This document shows positions 30,212 to 40,300 of a DNA stretch of 64,000 nucleotides, piece after piece. The position numbers and the translations under genes were made by a program. The stretch is from contig NZ_CP046804.1 in NCBI RefSeq assembly GCF_009763805.1, positions 1,364,001 to 1,428,000 on the forward strand, given 5' to 3'. Under the pieces are notes generated by a model. That model searched no databases, had not been told where the DNA came from, and saw only the letters and a program-made list of their open reading frames with translations. This DNA is from Vibrio cidicii (lineage in GTDB: Bacteria; Pseudomonadota; Gammaproteobacteria; Enterobacterales; Vibrionaceae). How positions within the stretch are numbered: position 1 is the first letter of the stretch; each line of letters opens with the position of its first letter.

Positions 30212-30331
30212 TAACGCCCTGCTAAGGGGTGAGCAATGCACTGCAAAAGCTAACGCACACCAACTTAATCACAAAACTCACCGCATGCTGAAAATGCCAC
30301 GCATTGCGAATCCCACTTAAGCAGTTTGTTA
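30212..30331 (-). repeat. attC site, type a
   Basis: 120 bp; second in the run. Confidence 0.95.
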
Positions 30332-30679
30332 GCTTAAATTTCAGCACCTTAAGATTTACCAAGCCCAAGATTAACCTGATTTGGAAAACCAACAAACCAC
30401 TTGAGTTTTGAAAACCGAATTTATTCAAACTTTGTGACTGTTCATTTTCTTTGAAAACCATAAATTTTGATAACACATGTTCACAAAACTCAAAGCGAAA
30501 GCAAAACTTCCAAAGCGACTTTGCACCAAACTGACCGACCTCGCGCATTCCCAAAACTCAATTGAGGCAGCAGCTAGAAATTCACGCTGGCAAACAATGC
30601 TGATTTGCCGAAAAACCTGAACGAATTACCAAGGGAAGAAAGAAAAAAACACAAACAACTGATTTTTAATGTTTTAAGC
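30332..30679 (-). repeat. ORF-less cassette, family A
   Basis: 348 bp. Confidence 0.85.
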
Positions 30680-30799
30680 TAACGCCCTGCTAAGGGGTGA
30701 GCAATGTACTGCCAAAGCTACCGCACGCCGCTTTAATCACGAAACCCACCGCATGCTGAAAATGGCACGCATTGCGAATCCCACTTAAGCAGTTTGTTA
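30680..30799 (-). repeat. attC site, type a
   Basis: 120 bp, with GCAATGTACTGCC; third in the run. Confidence 0.95.
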
Positions 30800-31147
30800 G
30801 CTTAAATTTCAGCACCTTAGATTGACCAAAACTGAGATTAACCCGATTTGGAAAACCAGCAAACCGCTTGAGTTTTAAAACCCGAATTGACTCAAACTTT
30901 GTGGCCGTTCATTTACTTTGAAACAAGTAAATTTTTGAGAATTCATCTTCGGAGAACTCAAAGCGAAAGCAAAACTTCCAAAGCGACTTTACGCCAAACT
31001 GGCTAACCTCGCGCGAGCCCAAAACTCAATTGAGGCAACGGCTCAAAACTCGCGTTGGCAAACAATGCTGATTTGCCGAGAAACCTGAACGAATTGCTAA
31101 AGGAAGAAAGAAAAAGCCACAAACAATTGATTTTCAATGTTTTAAGC
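30800..31147 (-). repeat. ORF-less cassette, family A
   Basis: 348 bp. Confidence 0.85.
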
Positions 31148-31267
31148 TAACGCCCTGCTAAGGGGTGAGCAATGCACTGCAAAAGCGACCGCACACCGCC
31201 TTAATCACGAAACCCACCGCATGCTAAAAATGCCACGCATTGCGAATCCCGCTTAAGCAGTTTGTTA
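31148..31267 (-). repeat. attC site, type a
   Basis: 120 bp; fourth in the run. Confidence 0.95.
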
Positions 31268-31614
31268 GCTTAAATTTCAGCACTTTAGATTTACCAAACC
31301 CGAGGTTAACCTGATTTGGGAAACCGACAAACCGCATGAGTTTTAAAACCCGAATTGATTCAAACTTTGTGGCCATTCGTTTACTTTGAAACCTGTAAAT
31401 TTTGATAAATCAATTTCGGAAAACTCAAAGCGAATGCAAAACTTCCAAAGCGACTTTGCGCCAAGCTTCCTAACCTCGTGCAATCCCAAAATTCAATTGA
31501 GGCAACAACCCAAAACTCGCTTTGACAACCAATGCTGATTTGCCGAAAAACCTGAACGAAAGGCCAAAGGAAGAAAGAAAAGACCACAACCAATTGATTT
31601 TAATTGTTTTAAGC
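31268..31614 (-). repeat. ORF-less cassette, family A
   Basis: 347 bp. Confidence 0.85.
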
Positions 31615-31737
31615 TAACGCCCAATTAAGGGGTGAACAACGCCTCCACCCAAACCTAAAGCATTGTGCCATAAACACTAAAACTGAAGTAGAAGCAAAAA
31701 TGCCAAGCGTTGTGAATCCCTCTTAAATTGCTTGTTA
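31615..31737 (-). repeat. attC site, type g
   Basis: 123 bp; own site of a membrane-protein cassette. Confidence 0.95.
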
Positions 31738-31746
31738 TACAAATAG

Positions 31747-32055
31747 TTACTTGGATTCTACTGTCTCTTTAAAAACTAGATTAAGAGGTTTAGCTAAAGA
31801 GTAAATCCACAAACCAAATGCTACAAAGCACCACATAAACAACGCTAGGAATAAACTAAATATTGGCCACATTGCTAATGCTAGTAACAGACCTGACACA
31901 CCCGTTACTGGTGTTTCTTCCCACTTTACAGTCTCCGCACCAAATATGGATGCGATGCCACACATTAAAAAGAAAACAAAGAAGCTTAAGCTAAAGCCGA
32001 TAAAGAGCATTTTGAAAAGAGACCTTTTCGATATTTTCTTAACTGTAATTTCCAT
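31747..32055 (-). CDS. Two-TM small membrane protein
   Basis: 102 residues. Two long hydrophobic segments (LFIGFSLSFFVFFLMCGIASIFG and LLLALAMWPIFSLFLALFMW, continuing to FVAFGLW). Start ATG 32055 with AGGG six bases ahead; ATG 32061 is possible. No family recognised. Confidence 0.6.
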   Translation of the reverse strand: MEITVKKISKRSLFKMLFIGFSLSFFVFFLMCGIASIFGAETVKWEETPVTGVSGLLLALAMWPIFSLFLALFMWCFVAFGLWIYSLAKPLNLVFKETVESK

Positions 32056-32074
32056 TTTCATCCCTGTATTTGTA

Positions 32075-32197
32075 TAACGCCCAATTAAGGGGTGAACAAC
32101 GCCTCCACCCAAACCTAAAGCATTGTGCCATAGACACTAAATTTGAAGTAGAAGCAAAAGTGCCAAGCGTTGTGAATCCCTCTTAAATTGCTTGTTA
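32075..32197 (-). repeat. attC site, type g
   Basis: 123 bp, close to the site at 31615; own site of the next cassette. Confidence 0.95.
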
Positions 32198-32482
32198 TGT
32201 TTGTTCCTGTTTCCATCGCATTATTGCTTCATGTATCTGATCTAGAAACCCTTCATCTTTGATGTTCCTTGGGTGATCATATTGTGATTTATTAGAAATA
32301 GCTTCAGCTAAGCTTTCAATATATACAGTACCATAGGAGTTATAATTCGCTTTTTCGCTGCCATTTAGCTTGACCACTGCCGAGAAGCTCACAAAGCCAC
32401 TGCTGCAATTTACATCAATATAATATTCGTCTTCATATTTCAGTAAGAACCACGCAGATACCTGATTTTCGATAACTTTCAT
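32195..32482 (-). CDS. Small hypothetical protein
   Basis: 95 residues, soluble. A beta-rich first half (AWFLLKYEDEYYIDVNCSS, FSAVVKLNGSE) and a helical end (GFLDQIHEAIMRWKQEQ). CAGGAGG stands eight bases before the ATG, so translation should be strong. Stop in the attC. No family recognised. Confidence 0.65.
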   Translation of the reverse strand: MKVIENQVSAWFLLKYEDEYYIDVNCSSGFVSFSAVVKLNGSEKANYNSYGTVYIESLAEAISNKSQYDHPRNIKDEGFLDQIHEAIMRWKQEQT

Positions 32483-32502
32483 TGTTGAACCTCCTGAAAA
32501 CA

Positions 32503-32624
32503 TAACGCCCGCCTAAGGGGCTGGCAACGCATAACACTAAACTCAAACACAACAACCGAAACCACCGCGGCTCAATGGGACTGGAAACGCCACGCGTTGA
32601 CAGTCCCTCTTGAGGCGTTTGTTA
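32503..32624 (-). repeat. attC site, type c
   Basis: 122 bp; own site of a frameshifted GNAT cassette. Confidence 0.95.
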
Positions 32625-33120
32625 TGCATGTGCCACAACGCGAGCCATATGATAAACGTCAACGTAGCTGCCATTTCTGAATGCATAAGCTTTCGACTCA
32701 CCTTCAATTACAAAGCCGAATTTCTTGTACAAGTTAATCGCTCGTTTCGTTATCCACATAGACCGTCAATTCGATTCGTTTCACATTCAGCCAGTTATCC
32801 GCTAAATCGATAACCGTTTTCAGTAAAGCACTACCTACACCTAAACCTTGAACATCGTCTTTTACGCCCATACCGAATGTACCGACGTGACGACGTCGCG
32901 GATTGGTACATAGCTCAAACCCCAAATTACCTACTACTTCACCGTCCACTACTGCCACATACGCATAAACATGCTCTGGAATATTCTGGAAACGTTTTTC
33001 CCACATATCTGAGGATGGAAGCGGAAGTTGTAATGTGCCGGTGTAGGCATTTGGGCACTCATAAATTCCTTTTATCGCTTTAGCATCTGATGGCTCTGCT
33101 CGCCTGACTTCAACAACCAT
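32622..33120 (-). pseudogene. GNAT acetyltransferase, apparent +1 frameshift
   Basis: The ATG frame (VRRAEPSDAKAIKGIY, MGVKDDVQGLGVGSALL with the CoA loop Q-G-L-G-V-G-S) stops at 32734 inside motif B. The other frame continues RAINLYKKFGFVIEGESKAY and YHMARVVAHA to a TAA in the attC. Reading GAAC for GAAAC at 32745-32747 gives D-N-E-R-A-I-N-L-Y-K-K-F-G-F, the exact family pattern, and 165 residues. AGAGG precedes the start. Confidence 0.88.
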
Positions 33121-33144
33121 GGTTCCTCTTTCCTAAAAAATGCA

Positions 33145-33267
33145 TAACGCCCGCCTAAGGGGCTGGCAACGCATTAACACTAAACTCAAATACAACAACT
33201 GTAACCACCGCGGCTCAATGGGACTGGAAACGCTACGCGTTGACAGTCCCTCTTGAGGCGTTTGTTA
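33145..33267 (-). repeat. attC site, type c
   Basis: 123 bp; own site of the following cassette. Confidence 0.95.
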
Positions 33268-33270
33268 TGT

Positions 33271-33913
33271 TTAAAAGCCAAGACGCTCGCGGAACTTGTT
33301 TTTTTGTTGTTTAGACATGCATAGCCAGATATTTTTTTGCATGTCTTTTGGCATATAAGACAACTGAAACTGGTCGAACTCACTTCGTAAATTTACTGAG
33401 TAATCACTAGCCCTGAAGTCAATATGATGCTTATCCATAAGCTCAAAGAGTACTCTCAAGCTATCAGGAGGTAGAGATTTACCATCTTTAATCTCCAGAG
33501 CCATATTATGTATGGTACTTCGTCTATCAAATGCAACTTTCCACAATGCACGCAAAGGATCAAGGCTAGCGTCAATTTGCTTTGCTTTTAGTGCCTTATC
33601 TAGAACTTTTTTACGTTCTTTTTGATCAAGTAGTTCGCGTTTGTTCTCATCAAGAACCACGATTTCCTCGAAGCGCAGAATACATGAAGAAACCCACCCA
33701 CAACTGATTGGAGTTACCTCCATTTTCAATCAGGAAATGATACCGAAGTTCGTCATGCTCACACAGCTCACATTGCTCAGTAGCGTCACCGTAATCAACA
33801 ACCTCACCACTAAAAATCCATTCTTTACATGCATCACTAAAGATATCAGCTGTGCTTAGAGGAACTAAATTCGCAATGGATCTTTCAAGCCATGGATTAA
33901 CTCTTTCAGTCAT
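33271..33913 (-). pseudogene. Zinc-binding hypothetical protein, apparent +1 frameshift
   Basis: The first frame (MTERVNPWLERSIANLVPLS, CELCEHDELRYHFLIEN, NQLWVG) ends at 33650; a second frame supplies SSCILRFEEIVVLDENKREL and a helical tail of about 110 residues. Reading GTTC for GTTTC at 33690-33692 joins LWVG-SSCILRF, a CxxC..C knuckle like that of small phage and plasmid proteins of unknown function. Full product 213 residues. AAGGAGG precedes ATG 33913. Confidence 0.8.
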
Positions 33914-33930
33914 AGTTTCCTCCTTAAACA

Positions 33931-34052
33931 TAACGCCCGCTTAAGGGGCAGACAACGCTACTACTTAACTTTCTGCATAAACACCGTAACCACTAAAACC
34001 AACGCATAGTAAAAATGCCGCGCGTTGGCTGTCCCTCTTGAAGCGTTTGTTA
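33931..34052 (-). repeat. attC site, type d
   Basis: 122 bp; own site of a family B cassette. Confidence 0.95.
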
Positions 34053-34401
34053 TGCTTAAGCTTCAATGGCTTACGTTTTACCCAAACCAAGATTAACTCG
34101 ACTTTGATTCACAAACTAAAACCAAAACGTAGAAAACAGAAATGACTCATAATTTTGAAAATCAGACTTTGAACTTTGGCTGTCAAAACTCAAAAACCTA
34201 AGATCAAATTGCTGATTGAGCCAACCGCCCTAACCTCGCGTTTGCCCGAAAATTGACTGAGGCAATTCTCCGAGTTTCCAGCGCCAAAGAATAGGTGTCC
34301 GGAAAACAGCGCCCAATAAAGCCAACTTGCCGACAAACTCGAAACCAACCAGCCGAGGGAGCAAAGAAAAACATAAACCACTGTTTTAAAATGATTAAGC
34401 A
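34053..34401 (-). repeat. ORF-less cassette, family B
   Basis: 349 bp. Confidence 0.82.
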
Positions 34402-34521
34402 TAACGCCCTGCTAAGGGGTGAGCAATGCACGACAAGAGCTACTGCACACCACCTTCATCACGAAACTCACCGCATACTGAAAATGCCACGCATTGCGAA
34501 TCCCTCTTAAGCAGTTTGTTA
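34402..34521 (-). repeat. attC site, type a
   Basis: 120 bp; own site of the amber-split cassette, whose frame reads into it. Confidence 0.95.
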
Positions 34522-35165
34522 GGTTTTTGGGACTCAAAGTACTTAAGCAGTTTTTCTACACTGAATTTAAGTAATAGCCGGTCTATATCAGCAAATTCCC
34601 CTTGATGTATGACCATTTCATTTAACTGATAGCCAGAATCTAACTGGACAAGGTACTTTTGGAAATCGATTTGCTTCTTGGTGTCGCTGAAAATTTTCGC
34701 TAGCTCGGGTTCATTTATAGTAATTGAGTCTATCTGCCACTTAAAACCTGTTCGTTTGACCACAAATAGATCTGTTACATAGTCGAGGTCATTTGATAAC
34801 TTTAAAAAACTACTTTTCTCAGTCTATGACAGGTTTAAGCTAACCTTTATCCCTTGATTATTGGTAAAAGGGAACCAGTAATTTTCTTTTTTAAGATTGA
34901 TGGAAAAGTTACTACCGTCAAGTAAATCAAATCTTTTCAGCAAGCTGACAGTGAAAACAAACATATCTTGATCACAGTGCGAATCGAAGTTTTGGTTGCT
35001 ACCAGCAACAACCTTAATGCATTCACTTGAAAAGTCTTCATTCTTAAGCTTGATCAATAATTCACCTATAATCTCATCTGCACGACTGTTTTCACCAGCA
35101 ACACTTACTATAAAGAAGAATGACACCACCACTGCTAAAGAAATAACTCCAAATACCTTGCTCAT
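34440..35165 (-). pseudogene. Secreted protein gene split by an in-frame TAG
   Basis: 113 codons with a signal peptide (VISLAVVVSFFFIVSVAG) end at TAG 34824-34826, but the same frame stays open for another 127 codons: TEKSSFLKLSNDLDYVTDLF, KRTGFKWQIDSITINEPELA. The two parts read as one periplasmic protein with a single nonsense codon, most simply CAG to TAG. There is no natural stop before the attC, so the C-terminus (from PNKLLKRD on) is encoded by the recombination site. A separate second gene starting at GTG 34763 is the alternative, but no ribosome site precedes it. Confidence 0.6.
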
Positions 35166-35187
35166 TTACAATCCTTTGAACTAAACC

Positions 35188-35308
35188 TAACGCCGCGTTA
35201 AGGGGTGCAGGCACGCAATACAAAAGCTACCGCACAGTGCCGTAACCACCAAACCCAACGCAAACTGAAAATGCCACGCGTGCCAAATCCCACTTAAACG
35301 CTTTGTTA
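35188..35308 (-). repeat. attC site, type f
   Basis: 121 bp; own site of a small membrane-protein cassette. Confidence 0.95.
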
Positions 35309-35337
35309 GGCTTGTGCTAACTGTTAGCAATGAACCT

Positions 35338-35571
35338 TTACCTTTTCTGCTTCTTTCTTAGGTACTTGCCACTTTTTTCATAAACAAATGTTAACACAGC
35401 ATAGATAGACACAAACAACACTATGTCTAATGCCGCCAGTTTTACGCTAAATGGATCTAAGAAAATGTTGTATGTAAAACCAAGTTGCGCTTCTATAAAT
35501 TCCACCAAAACTATCGTTGCAATAAAAACTAATATACCCATCAACTTACCTATTAAAAGTGGTAACAACAT
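35338..35571 (-). CDS. Small membrane protein, two TM
   Basis: 77 residues: two hydrophobic helices (LMGILVFIATIVLVEFIEA and AALDIVLFVSIYAVLTFVY) and a basic tail (KSGKYLRKKQKR). About 100 bp separate the start from the upstream attC, longer than usual, and no clear ribosome site is seen, so the start is uncertain. Confidence 0.5.
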   Translation of the reverse strand: MLLPLLIGKLMGILVFIATIVLVEFIEAQLGFTYNIFLDPFSVKLAALDIVLFVSIYAVLTFVYEKSGKYLRKKQKR

Positions 35572-35671
35572 TCATCGAAAAATATGATAGTCCCAGCCAA
35601 AGGAAGACTAAAAATTAAGGCGCGAAAATTACGTATTAATGCGAGTCAGTTAGTGATATTACCGACTAGCC

Positions 35672-35791
35672 TAACGCCCAATTAAGGGGTGAAGCACGCA
35701 ATACCGAAGCCGCTGCATACCTCCTTAAACACCAAAACTAACGCATAGTAAAAATGCCACGCGTGCTGAATCCCTCTTGAATTGTTTGTTA
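35672..35791 (-). repeat. attC site, type k
   Basis: 120 bp; own site of the next cassette; contains its TAA. Confidence 0.95.
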
Positions 35792-36476
35792 GCTTTTTTT
35801 AGCCAATTTGTACCAATGGTTCTTACCTTTGGGGCGCACGATTTTCTCTAAAACCACATCACCTACTTGAGAAACGCTTATTTAATACAATAGCTTGCAA
35901 GTCAGATACTAAATCCCCAAAGTTTAAACCTTGTTTTAAAATATAGTCAGGCTGAGTAAGCTCGGAATACAATTGAGGCTTAATATCTGACTTTTTATTG
36001 GGATGTAGAACCAGACTTACCTTTGCTTCTTCAAAATTATCTGCACCACTATGTGCAGCATAATTATGCCTTAGCTTCATAACCTGCTCATGTGTACCGA
36101 CATGCCGCTCAGGGATAATTTTGGTTTCTAACTTAATTTTTCGCCCGTCACATGAGGTAAAGCACTTACCGTAAAAAGTTAATGCAGCAACGAATAGACC
36201 CTTTATAACGTTCATTTTGTTTGGGTCTTTTACTCGATCTAGCGGATTAGGTTGGAGTCGCTCGATTTCATTTAGCCAAAACATAACATTTCTTAGATCC
36301 TTTTCGATCAGAGTATATGCTGCGTATTGCTGACTAATCTTATCAGTCATTGAAACTTGAGGAGCAAGCTTTCGACCATAGTAATACTTGTTGTAACGTC
36401 CTTTATTTGGGTCAAATACTTCTTCAATAACCCAACCATCTGACATAACTTTTCTAATTTTTGTCCCTAAAGCCAA
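35789..36476 (-). pseudogene. HEPN-like hypothetical, apparent +1 frameshift near the end
   Basis: 205 codons from TTG 36476 (AGGAGGAAGAC upstream) end at 35859 after KRFSSR. The other frame then encodes QVGDVVLEKIVRPKGKNHWY and stops in the attC. Reading GTTC for GTTTC at 35872-35874 joins N-K-R-S-Q-V-G-D-V-V and gives 228 residues. The middle carries MKLRHNYAAHSG, an R..H motif of HEPN type. The start of the protein (WVIEEVFDPNKGRYNKYYYG) is not recognised. Confidence 0.72.
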
Positions 36477-36493
36477 GTCTTCCTCCTAAAAGC

Positions 36494-36612
36494 TAACGCC
36501 CTGTTAAGTAGTGAGGCATGCACTACAAAAGCTTCCGCAACACTACGTAATCACTAAAACCAACGCAAACCAAAAATGCCACGCATGCCGAATCTGCTTG
36601 AACAGTTTGTTA
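36494..36612 (-). repeat. attC site, type b
   Basis: 119 bp; own site of a family A cassette. Confidence 0.95.
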
Positions 36613-36965
36613 GCTTAAATTTCAGCATCTTAGGTTTACTAAGCCCGAGATTAACCTGATTTGGAAAACCAACAAACCACCTGAGATTTAAAACCCGAAT
36701 TGACTCAAACTTTGTAGCCTTTCATGCGATTTGAAAACCCGAAAACTTTGATAACTCACTTTCGGAAAACTCCTCAAAGCGAAAGCAAAACTTCCAAAGC
36801 GACTTTGCGCCAAACTGGCTAACCTCGTGTAGTCCCAAAACCCAATTGAGGCAACAACTCAAAATTCACGTTGTCAAACAATGCTGATTTGCCGAAATAA
36901 CCTGAACAAACTGCCAAGGGAAGAAAAAACAGGCTGCAAACCAATTGATTTTATTTGCTTTAAGC
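36613..36965 (-). repeat. ORF-less cassette, family A
   Basis: 353 bp; has an extra CTC (AACTCCTCAAAGCG) shared only with the copy at 57569. Confidence 0.85.
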
Positions 36966-37084
36966 TAACGCCCTGTTAAGTAGTGAGGCATGCACTACGA
37001 AAGCTTCCGCAACACTACGTAATCACTAAAACCAACGCAAATCAAAAATGCCACGCATGCCGAATCTACTTGAACAGTTTGTTA
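36966..37084 (-). repeat. attC site, type b
   Basis: 119 bp; own site of a family A cassette. Confidence 0.95.
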
Positions 37085-37432
37085 GCTTAAATTTCAGCAT
37101 CTTAGATTTACTAAGCCCGAGATTAACCTGATTTGGATAACTGGCAAACTACCTGAGTTTTAAAACCCGAACTGATTCAAGCTTTGTTGTCTTTCATGCG
37201 ATTCGAAAACCTGAAAATTTTGATAACTCATTTTCGAAAAACTCAAAGCGAAAGCAAAACTTCCAAAGCGACTTTGCGGCAAACTGGCTAACCTCGAGCA
37301 ATCCAAAAATTCAATTGAGGCAACCGCTAAAAACTCGCGTTGGTAAACAATGCCGATTTGCCGAGAAACCTGAACAAATTGCCAAGGGAAGAAAGAACAA
37401 GCAGCAAACAATTGATTTTTATTGTTTTAAGC
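37085..37432 (-). repeat. ORF-less cassette, family A
   Basis: 348 bp; 83-codon minus frame. Confidence 0.85.
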
Positions 37433-37552
37433 TAACGCCCTGCTAAGGGGTGAGCAATGCACTGCAAAAGCTACCGCACGCCAACTCAATCACAAAACTC
37501 ACCGCATGCTGAAAATGCCACGCATTGCGAATCCTGCTTAAGCAGTTTGTTA
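37433..37552 (-). repeat. attC site, type a
   Basis: 120 bp; own site of a family A cassette. Confidence 0.95.
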
Positions 37553-37900
37553 GCTTAAATTTCAGCACCTTAGATTTACTAAGCCCGAGATTAACCTGAT
37601 TTGGGAAGCCGGCAAACTGCCTAAGTTTTAAAACCCGAAATGACTCAAACTTTGTGGCCGTTCACTTGCTTTGAAACCAGTAGATTTTTGAGAATTCATC
37701 TTCGGAGAACTCAAAGCGAAAGCAAAACTTCCAAAGCGACTTTGCGCCAAACTGGCTAACCTCGCGCAAGCCCAAAACTCAATTGAGGCAACCGCTAAAA
37801 ACTCGCGTTGGTAAACAATGCCGATTTGCCGAGAAACCTGAACGGATTTCCAAGGGAAGAAAAAACAGGCTGCAAACAATTGATTTTCATTGTTTTAAGC
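37553..37900 (-). repeat. ORF-less cassette, family A
   Basis: 348 bp; 83-codon minus frame. Confidence 0.85.
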
Positions 37901-38021
37901 TAACGCCGCGTTAAGGGGTGAGTGCCGCCTAAACCAACTTTCTGCAGACCACTTTCACCACCCAAACCAACCGCATACCAAAAATGCCACGCGGCATGAG
38001 TCCCTCTTAAACGCTTTGTTA
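37901..38021 (-). repeat. attC site, type e
   Basis: 121 bp; own site of the next cassette. Confidence 0.95.
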
Positions 38022-38456
38022 GGAGCGTTCTTCTAACACCCAAGGAACACTTAATGACATAAAACTAAAGCACATTACACCAGATATATCTCGAAGCTCT
38101 GTAGGAATAACTGGGCTTGGGTATGTCACTGCAAATTCAAAACCGTCAGGCAATTTGTCACTATCAATCTTTGGCAAGGATTTACAGACAATGTAGTACT
38201 CACCGCCATACTTACAATACTCACCTTCTCTATCGTCCATGAAGTAGATATCAGCGTCTTTCTCAAGATCAACACCGCAATGGACTAGAAAATCCAATAC
38301 TTCCTTTTGCAAAGAGAAAGGATGCGCTTTCCTGTAATTCTTGCAATAGATGCAACCACAATCAATTGAACTTGCACTGGTTATTTGGCTATAGATTGCT
38401 TGAGTCTTTTCGACGTCCACATCAAGTGCAATCTTCCCCAACTTTACAATTGTCAC
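38019..38456 (-). CDS. Hypothetical protein with CGCxYCxNY motif
   Basis: 145 residues. CGCIYCKNYRKA near residue 33 is a metal-binding knuckle found in a widespread family of uncharacterised bacterial proteins; the rest contains DADIYFMDDREGEYCKYGGEY and ends near its attC. Start GTG 38456 follows GGAGG closely; TTG 38459 is too close to it. Soluble. Function unknown. Confidence 0.68.
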   Translation of the reverse strand: MTIVKLGKIALDVDVEKTQAIYSQITSASSIDCGCIYCKNYRKAHPFSLQKEVLDFLVHCGVDLEKDADIYFMDDREGEYCKYGGEYYIVCKSLPKIDSDKLPDGFEFAVTYPSPVIPTELRDISGVMCFSFMSLSVPWVLEERS

Positions 38457-38465
38457 CAAGCCTCC

Positions 38466-38585
38466 TAACGCCCGCTTAAGGGGCAGACAACGCCACTACA
38501 AACTTACTGCATAACACCGTAACCACAAAAACCAATGCATAGTAAAAATGCCACGCGTTGGCTGTCCCTCTTGAAGCGTTTGTTA
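38466..38585 (-). repeat. attC site, type d
   Basis: 120 bp; own site of the next cassette. Confidence 0.95.
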
Positions 38586-38597
38586 GGTGCGTTCCGA

Positions 38598-39086
38598 TTA
38601 ATCCAATTTTGGATACTTGTGCAGTACCTCGATAGAGCGAATTTGAGTTGGGTCACAAGTATATTCTGACTCTTCGAGCCAGTCTGCACTATGGCTGTTA
38701 GGCGCACTTAAAATCGCTTCAGATGAAACATAAGCACTCAATAAAACACCGCCAGATTCGGTAGCATTTAGACCACGAGCAAATTTCTCTGCTACCTGTT
38801 TTTTCGGAGTCCAGCAAAAACCGATTAAGCCTTGGTCATAAAGGAATTGGCATTCACCACGATAAAGTTGAAGCTCACCCCCCTCATATTTAGGCAATAT
38901 GAGCTTTAACCATTTGAGTATCAGTTTATCGTCACTAACATGTCGGCGAATATGCCCACCGTTTACAATCCACAGCATATGCATACTGTCGGCATCAAAG
39001 GAAAATTGATCAATATTTTCAACTGCATATTGTATTGCTGATACCCATACTTTATTCGAAATAGCGCAGACATACTCTCCTCTCAT
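38598..39086 (-). CDS. Hypothetical protein, possibly ADP-ribosyltransferase-like
   Basis: 162 residues from the first usable ATG. LYRGECQFLYDQGLIGFCWT, PKKQVAEKFARG and a late EESEY give an R...(S/T)...ExE order that resembles arginine-type ADP-ribosyltransferases, but the match is by eye and short. The frame stays open upstream to an AAGGAG at about 39118 with only ATC in start position, so the true N-terminus may be 11 or more residues longer (INYQELASTI). Confidence 0.5.
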   Translation of the reverse strand: MRGEYVCAISNKVWVSAIQYAVENIDQFSFDADSMHMLWIVNGGHIRRHVSDDKLILKWLKLILPKYEGGELQLYRGECQFLYDQGLIGFCWTPKKQVAEKFARGLNATESGGVLLSAYVSSEAILSAPNSHSADWLEESEYTCDPTQIRSIEVLHKYPKLD

Positions 39087-39145
39087 GATAGTGGAGGCTA
39101 ATTCCTGATAGTTGATACTGAACTCCTTAATTACCCAAAAGCACC

Positions 39146-39265
39146 TAACGCCGCGTTAAGGGGCAGACAACGCTACTACCAACTTTCCGCATAACACTGT
39201 AACCACAAAAACCAACGCATAATAAAAATGCCATGCGTTGGCTGTCCCTCTTGAACGCTTTGTTA
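39146..39265 (-). repeat. attC site, hybrid of types d and f
   Basis: 120 bp. Outer boxes GCGTTAAGG/GAACGC are of types e/f, the interior GGCAGACAACGC is type d. Own site of the next cassette. Confidence 0.9.
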
Positions 39266-39275
39266 AATGCAATTT

Positions 39276-40147
39276 TTAAAACATGCTGTTTTGCTTCTGT
39301 GCATACTGATGGGCAATGACTTTGGTTATGATTTTTTCTACTTTCAAACACGTTGGTGTTTGAGTTTGAATCACGTCCATTTCTACTAACAATATGTCAT
39401 TTTTCCCGAACCGTTCCTCACCATTATCAACACGTTTCTAGAAACTGCTCATCTGTAATTTCAGCGTAAAAGCTTGATTGCCCATCGCTGAACTTCCATT
39501 TGTTACCATCTTTGAATGATGGTGATTCAATAACCAAACCAGTTTTAATAGAGTTAGTGAACAAAGGCGTTTCAAAATCGATAGGTTTGAAATAATCGCA
39601 TTCGTTTGCTGCAGCATGAGCTTCAATTTTATGAACCGAAGACTTTACTTTGACCGCTTCTAAACCTTTCGATAGCGGTTCTCGAATGAAGCAATCTAAG
39701 GAGTTAGCCGCTTTGGGAGCAGCTATCACATTAATAGTTTCGATATGAAAAACTTGTACGTCGCCTTGTTGATTTGTCACATGGACTGACTTATCGACTG
39801 TGTCTTTTTGTACTTCTTTCGGCTGCTGCCCTTGAAGGTGTATACATGCTTTAATACAGTCGGTTGCTAGCATGATCAGATCTTTTGGAGATCCCGATGC
39901 AAACATCGCCGCAGCACCTAAATTTATAACTTGAAGAGCGAAATCAATATCGAACGATTGATTTCTAAAGCCAGAGACGTCAAAAGTAAGCTCGGCATCT
40001 TTTCCATATGCATGCTTGGTAGTGATAGCCATAAAGTCATCAATAGCTGATATGTACTTTGCTACATCTTTAGCTCGAAGTTGCCCGTTTCGCAACTTTA
40101 TCACCGTGATACTCTAGAGATATCAAATCTCTGATATGTAATTCCAA
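39276..40147 (-). pseudogene. Conserved hypothetical protein, two apparent +1 frameshifts
   Basis: The main frame (QLRAKDVAKYISAIDDFMA, AYGKDAELTFDVSGFRNQSF, VINLGAAAMFASGSPKDL) is open from 40104 to 39427 only. Reading GAAC for GAAAC at 40088-40090 extends it upstream to TTG 40147, which has GGAG eight bases ahead (ELHIRDLISLEYHGDKVANG). The same change at 39435-39437 extends it downstream through RVDNGEERFGKNDILLVEMD and CLKVEKIITKVIAHQYAQ to TAA 39276. Product 289 residues, soluble, of a family seen in mobile DNA without known function. Two hits of the same pentamer in one gene make an ordinary mutation unlikely. Confidence 0.72.
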
Positions 40148-40180
40148 CGCTTTTTCTCCATCGTTGAACTAAATTGCATT

Positions 40181-40300
40181 TAACGCCCGGTTAAGGGGCA
40201 GCCAACGCCATAACCAAGCTACCGCATAACACCGTAACCACAAAAACCAACGCATGGTAAAAATGCCACGCGTTGGCTGTCCCTCTTGAACCGTTTGTTA
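40181..40300 (-). repeat. attC site, type d
   Basis: 120 bp; own site of a family B cassette. Confidence 0.95.
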
